From PALSA-911 sp963839645 (lineage in GTDB: Bacteria; Pseudomonadota; Alphaproteobacteria; Acetobacterales; Acetobacteraceae): a DNA stretch of 64,000 nucleotides. Below the pieces are notes generated by a model. The model was not told the DNA's origin. It searched no databases and was given only the letters and a program-made list of their open reading frames with translations. The stretch lies in contig CAWIVZ010000008.1 in NCBI GenBank assembly GCA_963839645.1, positions 868,001 to 932,000 on the forward strand, read 5' to 3'. The translations under genes and the position numbers were made by a program. Of the stretch, positions 10,186 to 18,002 are shown piece after piece. The number at the start of each line of letters is the position of its first letter. Position 1 is the stretch's first letter.

Positions 10186-11303
10186 ATTTCCGCCTGATCG
10201 AACCGCCTCGGATCGATCGCCCCCAGAATCTCGCCGGCCTCGCCCGGATCGCGCCCGGTGATCATGTCGGCGATCAGCAGCCCGGCGGCCGGGCTGGTCT
10301 GGATGCCGTAGCCGCCCTGCCCCACCGCCCAGAAGAACCCCTCCGCCTGGCGGTCCCAGCCGAAGGCCAGGCTACCGTCGGGGGTGAAGGTGCGCAGCCC
10401 GGCCCAGGCGTGCTCGACCCGGCGGACCTCGATGTCCAGCGCCTGCTGCATCCGGTCGATGCCGATGGCGATGTCGAGCTCGTCGGGCTGGATGTCGTGC
10501 GGATAGCTCGGCGTCTGATCGGCCGGAGAGACCAGCAGCCGGGTGCGCGCTTCCGGGCGGACATACCATTCATGGCCGACATCGATGATCATCGGCCAGT
10601 TCTCCGCGTCGAACGGGCTCGGGTCGATGATCGCGGCGGTGCGCCGGCACGGGGTCAGCCCAAGCGTCGCCGCGCCGGCGATCTGCCCGACCTCCTCGCC
10701 CCAGGCCCCTGCGGCGTTGACCACGACCGGCGCGCGGAACACCGCGCCGGAACTGGTGCCGACATGCCATTCACCTGCCACCCGCTCGATGATGCCGGCG
10801 CGGCTGCGCAGCGCCAGCACGCCGCCATTGGCGCGAAGCTGGCGCAGGAAACCCTGGTGAATCGCCGCCACGTCCAGGTCGAACGCATCCGCTTCGATCG
10901 CCGCTGCGGCCAGGTAGCCGGGCCGCAGCGCCGGGATCATCGCGTAGACCTCCGCCAGGTCGGCGGGGTGCAGTTCCGCCCCGCCTTGCAGCAGCGCGTC
11001 CATCTCCGCAAGCTGCGACGCGTTGGCCATGAACACCACCGGGCGCGGGCGGATCAGGGGCGCCTCGGAAAAGCCCGGCGGCGGGCTTTCGAAGAAGCCG
11101 CGCGACAGGCCGGTGAGCATGCGCACGTCCAGCGGGCCGTAGTTCAGGATCCAGATCGCCGCGGACCGGCCGGTGCTGTGATAGCCGGGGGCTTCCTCGG
11201 CCTCGATCAGCGCCACCTTGCGGTCGGCGGAAAGGGCGGCGGCGGCGGTGGCGCCGGCCATGCCGGCCCCGATGACCACCACGTCGAATTCATGCTTTTC
11301 CAT
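10173..11303 (-). CDS. FAD-dependent amino-acid oxidase (DadA/glycine-oxidase family)
   Basis: Cytoplasmic FAD oxidoreductase of the DAO family, which oxidises amines or D-amino acids. The N-terminal dinucleotide-binding motif VVVIGAGMAGATAAAAL starts eight residues after ATG 11303, which is why this start is preferred to ATG 11315 or the upstream ORF start. The FAD motif VALIEAEEAPGYHSTGRSA, the second FAD contact VVNAAGAWGEEV and the C-terminal GQGGYGIQTSPAAGLLIADMI are all present. Length is 376. It overlaps the convergent TPR gene by 13 bases at the 3' end. The substrate is not deducible. Confidence 0.82.
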   Translation of the reverse strand: MEKHEFDVVVIGAGMAGATAAAALSADRKVALIEAEEAPGYHSTGRSAAIWILNYGPLDVRMLTGLSRGFFESPPPGFSEAPLIRPRPVVFMANASQLAEMDALLQGGAELHPADLAEVYAMIPALRPGYLAAAAIEADAFDLDVAAIHQGFLRQLRANGGVLALRSRAGIIERVAGEWHVGTSSGAVFRAPVVVNAAGAWGEEVGQIAGAATLGLTPCRRTAAIIDPSPFDAENWPMIIDVGHEWYVRPEARTRLLVSPADQTPSYPHDIQPDELDIAIGIDRMQQALDIEVRRVEHAWAGLRTFTPDGSLAFGWDRQAEGFFWAVGQGGYGIQTSPAAGLLIADMITGRDPGEAGEILGAIDPRRFDQAEIQPR

Positions 11304-11370
11304 GCCGGCGAGCATCGCTTGCCGCGGTGCAGCAAGCAATAGGTTTGACGCTACGCGATGGGCAAGAAGA

Positions 11371-13257
11371 TCAGAAGCCGAACATGTGATCGAGCGAGAA
11401 GCCGCCGGCATCGTCCATCAGGCCGTGATAGCCGAACAGCCGGCAGGTGGGATCGCGGATCAACACATAGCCGCGCGCGCCGGCCTGTTTCAGCCGCGCC
11501 GGGCCGAAGATTTCATGCGGCCAGAGCGTGACCGAGCCGGAGCAGGCGATCCGCACCGCTTCCTCGGCGATCAGCGTGCCGGCTTCGTCATACAACTCCA
11601 GCGCCGTCGCCGAGACCGGCCGCCAGGGGGCGGAGGACGGATAGATCAGGTGCGAGAAACTCCGCCGCCGGTCATCGCCGAGCTTCAGGAACAGCCGCGT
11701 GGACAGGCCTGGTGGCGGGCCGTTGTAGGATTGCGGCTCGTCCTTGTAGGTCATCGCGGTGTTGAAGATATGCGCGCCGAAGCTGGTTTCCGCGGCGTGG
11801 CCGGATTGGCGGTCCTCATAGCGCACCAGCGTGTGCATCCAGCCATCGGCCGCCCCGCCGTCACGGAAATCATAGACCAGTTCGGCGTGGCCGAGCGCGG
11901 CTTCGGGGATGGCATCGAAATCGAGCGCCAGATCGTGGTTGCGCGGCAAATTGCCGAGGAAACGCTCGGCGAGCTTGTTGCCATCCTGCCCGAACAAATC
12001 CAGCCGCAGCGGCAGGCTGGCCTGGCTTTCCGCCATCGGCGTCGGCTGCACGATGGTGCGGAAGCGCGCCGGGTCCAGCACCGGGAACGGCAGCAGGAAG
12101 CCGCGTCCAAGTTCCGCCGGCAGGCCGGGGATGGCGGGATCGGGGCGCAGATCGGCCCGTTCCACGTTCACATGGGCGATGCGGGTGCGCTCGCCGCGCG
12201 TCACCTCGTAGCGCGGACGGACCATGTGGCGTCCCGCCCGCAACTCGATCTGCGCCGGCCAGTGACAGCCCGGGCAGAAGATCGGCAACATCGAGCGCCA
12301 CAGTGGCGAACGGCCCGACCTCCTGCGCATAGGCGACGGGCGCCTCCGCGCCCATGCGGTCGAGTTGCAAGGTGCCGGCGGGAATGGCGACGGCGTGGCT
12401 GTTCTGCACCCACAGCACCACGCGCTCGTCCTCGCGCGGGGCCGGCAGGCCGGCATAGCGGTCTGATGGCCAGGCGTTGGCGTCGTGCGTGCAGGACAGG
12501 CTGGCGCCGTTATCGGTGGCGAATGTATCCAGCGCGTATTTCACCACGTCGTGGCCGTTGGCGCCGATGGCGTGCAGGCAGATCTGGCCGGTGAAGGCCG
12601 GCAGGCCGAAGCGCGCCCGCACCTCCCGGCTGTCGATCTGCACGCCGCCAGGTCCCGCCGGCGCCGGCTCTTCCCAGGTGGCCAGTTCCGCGCCGTCCGC
12701 GCCGAACAGGCGCAGCCAATACCGAACTGATTTAGAACCATAATTGGCCCAGTAGTTCGCCGTGACCAGGCGCGTGGACAGCCCGTCCTCATCGCGGAAG
12801 AACACGAAATTGGTGGCGAAGTTCAGCCGGTCCAGATAGCGCGCGCGGTTGGTCAGCAACACGTCCGGCAGCCTTGCCTCGTCCAGCGTCAGCACCGAAG
12901 CATCTTCGGGCAGCATGTGGGAGATGCGCGCGGCGATCCGCGCCGCGTCGAAGGCGGCGATCAGCACCGTGCGCGCGCCCGAGCCGGGCAGTTCCGTCAG
13001 CGCCCGCGCAACGCGGCCGGCGCGCGGCCTGCCGACGGCCAGCACGTCATGGACGAACACGCCGGACAGGCCGGGAATGTCGGGTACATCGCCACCAGCG
13101 CGTCGGCGATGCCGTCCGGGTCGTACAGCGCCACCGGGCCGGCCTGCGCCAGCCGGGCATAGAGCCGGGCGAACCCCTCGGCGGCCAGCGGATGGGCCAG
13201 GGCCTTGTAGAGGACATTGCCGCCGGCGCGGGCGTCGAAGGTCTGGATCTGGAGCAT
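11371..13257 (-). CDS. Conserved hypothetical protein, two compensating frameshifts
   Basis: I do not recognise a family. The protein begins at ATG 13257 (MLQIQTFDARAGGNVLYKAL), only 9 bases after the ELM1-like gene stop, so the two form an operon. The first frame runs to about 13085, a second frame carries the middle (DIPGLSGVFVHDVL to VADLLPGL), and the original frame resumes near 12265 and runs to MFGF. The two shifts cancel, giving about 628 residues. No membrane segment or signal peptide is visible. The content is beta-rich and aromatic in the C-terminal half (SFGAHIFNTAMTYKDEPQSY). The first 60 residues resemble an alpha/beta glycosyltransferase-like start, but this is weak. Confidence 0.6.
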
Positions 13258-13265
13258 GGGTTTCC

Positions 13266-14229
13266 CTACCCCGCCGGGAAGGGCAAGCCAAGCCGGCGGC
13301 ACATCTCCGCGGCGGCCGTTGCGGTGTCGTCGATCGGCCGTACCTGCCAGGTTTCAAACCGACCTCGGAACGGTCGGATGCGGCCGTCGCCGACCAACCC
13401 GTTCAGAAACAGGCCGATGCGGCGGGATTTTCCGGGCAGTTCGGCGAACAGCACCGGCGCGTGCGTGGCGGCGGCCTCGGAAACCATCGACACGCTGTCC
13501 ATCGTCGCGATGATCACGTCGGCCAGCGCCAGCATGCCGAAATAGGGGTTCTCACCGGTGCCGTCCCAGATCCAGCCGCCGAGCGGCGCCAGGGCCTTCG
13601 TCAGCAGCCGGGTCACCGCCGGATCGGTGCGGCGCGAGGGCGTGACCATGATGCCCAGCTTGTCACGGCGAACCATGTCGGCCAGTTGCCCGGCCAGCCG
13701 GCCGCCGATTTCCGCATCCAGGCGGAACCGCCCGTTCGAGCCGCCGACCAGGACGGCGACCAGCGGGCGCGGCAGATGGGCGAAGCGGCTCCCGCCATTG
13801 CTCCCCCGCCGCCGCCAGCCGGGCGGGCGTTGCCCGGTGCAGCGCGGTGCGGGTGACGATGACGTTCGGGCCGGTCAGCTCGTCGTGCCGGTTGACCACC
13901 ACAAGGTCGAAGCGGTCCGGGTTCACGCTCGGGTTCTGCACCTGCACCACGGTCTGGCCGAGCCGGCGCATCGCGGCGCCGACCACGCTCGCCATGCCGC
14001 CGCAGCCGATCACCAGATCGGGCCAGGGCCGCGCCAGCAGCCGCGGCGGAAAGGCTGCCAGCGGCGACGGCCAGATGGTCTCGGGAAAGTATTTCCACGG
14101 CGCGCGCGGCACCAGGGGACGCATTTGCGGGCGAAGTCCGGCCGCTTCGGCGAGACCCAATGCCTGGGCCTGCAAGCCGGCATAGTCCTCGCTCAGAATC
14201 CACGAGGCGGGCGGGGTCGTCATCTTCAT
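13266..14229 (-). CDS. ELM1-like (mitochondrial-fission-ELM1 family) protein, frameshifted
   Basis: Bacterial member of the ELM1/DUF1022 family, predicted GT-B-like fold; plant homologues act at mitochondria, but the bacterial role is unknown. ATG 14229 gives MKMTTPPASWILSEDYAGLQAQALGLAEA. Recognisable family segments are WPDLVIGCGGMA, VVQVQNPSVNPDRFDLVVVNRHDELTGPNVIVTRTALH, and in the other frame VAVLVGGSNGRFRLD, GIMVTPSRRTDP and ADVIIATMDSVSMVSEAAATHAPV. The shift falls in a G/C run near 13800. Corrected length is about 320, normal for the family. The gene directly precedes the unknown 628-residue protein. Confidence 0.78.
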
Positions 14230-14355
14230 ACGCGGGTTGTCGACGCGCACCCGATCGCCGTCAACCGGTTCGTCGTCAATCGACAGGCACGGCGGCAGGC
14301 AGAAAACCGGGACCCCGTGCGAACGGGGCCCCTTTCAGGAAGGATCGCTGCCAGC

Positions 14356-14961
14356 CTATTTCGCGCGTTCGATGCCGATTGCCAGCGCCTCGGTCATCAC
14401 GATGGTCAGCCGGTCGCCGACATGGACCATCGCCATGTCTTTCCGGCGCTGCGGGTCCTGGACGTCAACGGTCACGATCCGCCCGCCGGTCGGGTTGACC
14501 AGTTGCAGCTGATGCGCGGCCATGTCGATCCCGACCACGGTGCCGGTCACGACAGTCCGGGTGGCGACGACGCCGCCGGGAAGCTCGGTCTTTTCCGCCC
14601 GCGCGGCACCGATCTGCGCCGAATTCTCCGGCGTGTCGGCGCCGCCCTTGGACAGCACATAGGCGACCGAGGTGTAGTAATGGGCGATCACGGTCTGGCC
14701 CGGCTTGACCTCCGCCAGCCGTTTCACGGCGTCGCCGGCATGGACGGTGAACACTTCGCCGGTCGGCTTGACCAGGGTGACCTCGCGGGTCTTCAGGTTC
14801 ACGGCCTTCACCTTGGCGCGCACCGTCACGACCTGGCTGTCGCCGACGCCGCCGAGCGCGGCAGCACCCTGGGCATGCGCCGGGGAGGTGAAGGCGGGAA
14901 CGCCGAGCAGCAGCACGCCGGCCGTCATCAGGCCGAATAGATGGGGGAATTTGCAGCGCAT
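14356..14961 (-). CDS. Exported hypothetical protein, OB-like repeats
   Basis: Small periplasmic protein of 201 residues. ATG 14961 follows an AGAGGAT Shine-Dalgarno. A signal peptide covers residues 1-31 (hydrophobic LFGLMTAGVLLLGVPAF, cleavage after AHA). The mature part has beta strands typical of copper-chaperone/DUF-type OB proteins (TVRAKVKAVNLKTREVTLV, a second similar VTGTVVGIDMAAHQLQLVNP). I do not assign a function. It is divergent from the deacetylase gene, with about 170 bases between them. Confidence 0.65.
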   Translation of the reverse strand: MRCKFPHLFGLMTAGVLLLGVPAFTSPAHAQGAAALGGVGDSQVVTVRAKVKAVNLKTREVTLVKPTGEVFTVHAGDAVKRLAEVKPGQTVIAHYYTSVAYVLSKGGADTPENSAQIGAARAEKTELPGGVVATRTVVTGTVVGIDMAAHQLQLVNPTGGRIVTVDVQDPQRRKDMAMVHVGDRLTIVMTEALAIGIERAK

Positions 14962-15133
14962 GGCGGATCCTCTGGGTCGTTGTGTTGAGCGATCCTCGGG
15001 GATCGCTTCGATGGCGTACCATGAACAGGTGCCGAAAGCCATCCGCCGGACCTTCCCCGGGGTTTCCTTCCGCCGCTAAGCTGGCAGTCGAACTGCCCGC
15101 CCGGAAGTCCCGTCCGGCAACAAGGAGCGACGC

Positions 15134-16054
15134 GTGAACCTCACCCGCGACCTGATCGGCTATGGCGCCAACCCGCCCGACCCGAAATGGCCCGGCCAGG
15201 CCCGGCTGGCGCTGAATTTCGTGCTGAATTTCGAGGAAGGTTCCGAGCCCTCGGTGCCCGACGGCGACGGCCACTCCGAATGGGGCCTGACCGAGATCAC
15301 CAGCAGCCCCGGCGTGCCGGGCCGCGACCTCGCCGCCGAGGGGATGTTCGCCTATGGCAGCCGCGTCGGCTTCTGGAGGATCCTGCGCCTGTTCGCCGAG
15401 CGCGACCTGCCGCTGACGATCTTCGGCTGTGCCCTGGCATTGGAGCGCAATCCGCCCGCCGCCGCGGCGATCCGCGCCGCCGGGCACGATGTCTGCTGCC
15501 ATGGCTGGCGCTGGGTGAAGCATTTCCACCTGTCGGAGGAGGAGGAGCGCGAGCAGATCGCCCGCGCCGTGGCCTCCATCGAGCGGACGATGGGGGCGCG
15601 GCCGGCCGGCTGGTATTGCCGCTACGGACCTTCCGTGAATACAAGGCGCCTGCTGGTGGAGGAAGGCGGGTTTATTTACGATTCAGATAGTTATGATGAT
15701 GAACTGCCATACTGGCAGACCGTTCAGGGCCAGCCGCATCTGGTCGTGCCGTACAGCCAGAGCACCAATGATGTGAAACTGGGCCGCGGCGTTCTGGGCA
15801 CCGCCGACGATTTCTTCCAGTTCTGCCGCGACGGCTTCGACATGCTGTACCGCGAGGGCCGTACCCAGCCGAAGATGATGTCGGTCGGGCTGCACATGCG
15901 CATCATCGGCCACCCCGCCCGCGCCGCCGGCCTGGAGCGGCTGCTGGACTACGTGGCGCGGCACCGCGATGTCTGGATCGCCCGGCGGATCGACATCGCC
16001 GAGCATTGGCGCGCGACACATCCCTATCCCGGCCATGGCCTCAACGAACGCTAG
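15134..16054 (+). CDS. Polysaccharide deacetylase-family protein (PuuE-like)
   Basis: Carbohydrate esterase 4-fold hydrolase of the allantoinase PuuE-like subgroup (306 residues). The GTG start has AAGGAG 6 bases upstream. The family markers are LALNFVLNFEEGSE near the start, YGSRVGFWRILRLF, HDVCCHGWRW (metal-binding His), NTRRLL, IYDSDSYDDELPYW and the late MSVGLHMRIIGHPAR. PuuE proteins act in uric acid degradation on (S)-allantoin; others deacetylate glycans. No ureide-pathway genes are nearby and the next genes concern glycan transfer, so the substrate is open. Confidence 0.8.
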   Translation: MNLTRDLIGYGANPPDPKWPGQARLALNFVLNFEEGSEPSVPDGDGHSEWGLTEITSSPGVPGRDLAAEGMFAYGSRVGFWRILRLFAERDLPLTIFGCALALERNPPAAAAIRAAGHDVCCHGWRWVKHFHLSEEEEREQIARAVASIERTMGARPAGWYCRYGPSVNTRRLLVEEGGFIYDSDSYDDELPYWQTVQGQPHLVVPYSQSTNDVKLGRGVLGTADDFFQFCRDGFDMLYREGRTQPKMMSVGLHMRIIGHPARAAGLERLLDYVARHRDVWIARRIDIAEHWRATHPYPGHGLNER

Positions 16055-16105
16055 ATCGCCATCATACGATTGCCAGCGGGGCGTCGCGGTGCTAGCGGCC
16101 CTGCG

Positions 16106-16849
16106 ATGAACGGCGAACCCCTCACCCCCCTCACCTGGACCGCAAGGCGCCGCCTGATCGGCGCCTGGTTCCGCGACCGTGGACAGTTCGCGCGCAAGAT
16201 CCTGCCGCGCACCTGCCCGGTCTGCGGCTTTCACGGCATTTTCATCAGCGTCGGCAAGCCGTCCCGCTGGGATGCGCGCTGCCTGAACTGCGGCTGCCGG
16301 GAGCGGCACCGGCTGACCTGGCTGTGGATGACCGAAAGCGGCGGCAACAGGCTGGAAGGCAAGCGCATCCTGCATTTCGCGCCGGAAAAGGTCTGGATGC
16401 GGCGGATGCGCGGCAACAAGCTGTACGAGACGGCCGACCTGCTGCAGAAGGGCGTGACCCACAAGGTGGACATCACCCGCATTCCGCTGCCCGACGCCGG
16501 CTACGACGTGGTGATGGCGCATCACGTGCTGGAACATATCGACGACGACAAGGCGGCGATGCGCGAGCTGTTCCGGCTGCTGAAGCCCGGCGGCACCGGC
16601 GTGTTCAGCGTGCCGGTCAACACCTCCCGCCAGGAGACCTATGAGAACCCGGCGATCACCGACCCCGATCTGCGGGTGGCGCATTTCAGCGCACCTGACC
16701 ACAAACGCTATTATGGCCTTGATTTTGCGGATAAGTTGTCCGAGGTCGGCTTCGTCGTGAATACCTTCCGCATGCCACCGGACCAGGAGGTCCGATACGG
16801 CCTGCTGCGCGACGAGTGGATCTACATCGCGGCCAAACCCGCCGGCTGA
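16106..16849 (+). CDS. SAM-dependent methyltransferase with N-terminal zinc ribbon
   Basis: Class I methyltransferase (247 residues). A four-cysteine ribbon (CPVCG at about residue 35, then CLNCGCRERHR) precedes the Rossmann domain, which contains the acidic/hydrophobic strand GYDVVMAHHVLEHIDDD and the LKPGGTGVFSVPV motif IV region. The glycine-rich motif I is weak (RILHFAPEKVW). This architecture is seen in sugar/polysaccharide O-methyltransferase-like proteins. ATG 16106 is chosen over a TTG at 16070. The stop overlaps the GT9 start by one base (TGATG), which suggests a shared substrate pathway. Confidence 0.75.
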   Translation: MNGEPLTPLTWTARRRLIGAWFRDRGQFARKILPRTCPVCGFHGIFISVGKPSRWDARCLNCGCRERHRLTWLWMTESGGNRLEGKRILHFAPEKVWMRRMRGNKLYETADLLQKGVTHKVDITRIPLPDAGYDVVMAHHVLEHIDDDKAAMRELFRLLKPGGTGVFSVPVNTSRQETYENPAITDPDLRVAHFSAPDHKRYYGLDFADKLSEVGFVVNTFRMPPDQEVRYGLLRDEWIYIAAKPAG

Positions 16850-17787
16850 TGGCGGCGCCCGCACGCAAGGAACGCATCCTGGTCATTCGGCTGGGTGCGC
16901 TCGGCAACATCATCCAGTCGCTCGGGCCCTTTGCCGCGATTCGCGCGCATCACGCGGACGCTGAGATCACCCTGCTGACCCTGGCGCCCTTCGCGGCCTG
17001 GATGCGCAGCGCGCCGTATTTTGATCAGGTCTGGATCGACGAACGCCCGGAATGGTGGGACCTGTCCGGGCTGCTGCGGCTGCGCCGGCGCCTGGTCGGC
17101 GGGCGATTCGACCGGGTCTACGACCTGCAGACCTCGGGCCGCAGCAGCCGCTATTTCCGGCTTTTCCCGCGCGGCCGGCGGCCGGAATGGTCCGGCATCG
17201 CGCCGGGCTGCTCGCACCCCGACACCGCGCCCGACCGCAACCGCACGCATGACCTGATCCGCCAGGCCAACCAGCTGCGCCAGGCCGGCATCGCCGATTC
17301 TCCGCCGGCCGACCTGTCCTGGTGCACGGGAGACATTGCCCGCTTCAAGCTGCCCGCGCCGTTCGCCCTGCTGGTGCCCGGCAGCTCGCCGACCCGCCCG
17401 TTGAAGCGTTGGCCGATCGGCAACTACGCCAGGGTCGCGGCCGAACTGCTGGGGCGAGGCATCACGCCGGTGGTGATCGGCGCGCAGTCCGAGCGCGACC
17501 TTGGCGCGCAGCTGGTTGCCGCGGTGCCTGGGGTTGTGGATCTGACGGGACAGACCAGCCTGGGGGATGTCGCGGATCTGGCACGCGCAGCGGTGGGCGG
17601 CATCGGCAACGACACCGGGCCGTCGCACCTGATCGCGGCGGCAAATTGCCGGACGGTGGTGATCTTCTCGCACGATTCCGATCCCGCGCTGTGCTCGCCG
17701 GGCGGCACCGATGTCCGGGTGGTGCGCCACCCCGATCTCGCAAAGCTGCCGCCCAATGACGTATTGGCGGCATTCGACCGCGTCTAG
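16849..17787 (+). CDS. Glycosyltransferase family 9 (heptosyltransferase-like)
   Basis: GT-B glycosyltransferase of 312 residues related to WaaC/WaaF ADP-heptose:LPS heptosyltransferases. Markers are the N-terminal ILVIRLGALGNIIQSLGPFAAI, the C-terminal donor-site PLKRWPIGNYARVAAELLGRG, and GGIGNDTGPSHLIAAANCRTVVIF (the D-x-G-x-x-H loop). It is predicted to add a sugar to a cell-surface glycan on the cytoplasmic face. It is translationally coupled to the methyltransferase. Its stop codon TAG lies inside the first unit of the following palindromic repeat. Confidence 0.85.
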   Translation: MAAPARKERILVIRLGALGNIIQSLGPFAAIRAHHADAEITLLTLAPFAAWMRSAPYFDQVWIDERPEWWDLSGLLRLRRRLVGGRFDRVYDLQTSGRSSRYFRLFPRGRRPEWSGIAPGCSHPDTAPDRNRTHDLIRQANQLRQAGIADSPPADLSWCTGDIARFKLPAPFALLVPGSSPTRPLKRWPIGNYARVAAELLGRGITPVVIGAQSERDLGAQLVAAVPGVVDLTGQTSLGDVADLARAAVGGIGNDTGPSHLIAAANCRTVVIFSHDSDPALCSPGGTDVRVVRHPDLAKLPPNDVLAAFDRV

Positions 17788-17992
17788 AGCATGATCGGGT
17801 CAGGTAGAATCGCCGCTCCTGCTCTAGAGCATGATCGCTTCAGATAGACGAAGCGATCATGCTCTAGATCTTTGTTTTGACGAGCAATTTCATCGCTCAG
17901 TTGAGCCAACTTCAAGCGATATTGCTCTAGTCTCTGTTTTGACGAGCATTTTCATCGGATCATGTGAAGAACCTGATCCGATAATGCTCTAA
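17786..17992. repeat. Cluster of interspersed palindromic repeats
   Basis: The gap between two genes is made of related units. A TCTAGAGCATGATCG unit starts at the stop of the GT9 gene. A 19-bp perfect inverted repeat follows (17823-17841 with 17850-17868, 8-base loop AGATAGAC). Two diverged copies beginning GTTTTGACGAGCA and ending in GCTCTA (about 17875-17928 and 17937-17992) come next. Units with AGAGCATGATC and GTTTTGACG cores are widespread in intergenic regions of alphaproteobacteria (established in general, recalled not searched). The cluster could also terminate both convergent genes. Confidence 0.85.
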
Positions 17993-18002
17993 GCCAGGGC
18001 GG

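Noticed and set aside
9732..11342. 536-codon plus-strand frame spanning the convergent gene ends
   Set aside because: It is out of frame with the TPR gene and antisense to the FAD oxidase; composition is shadow-like.
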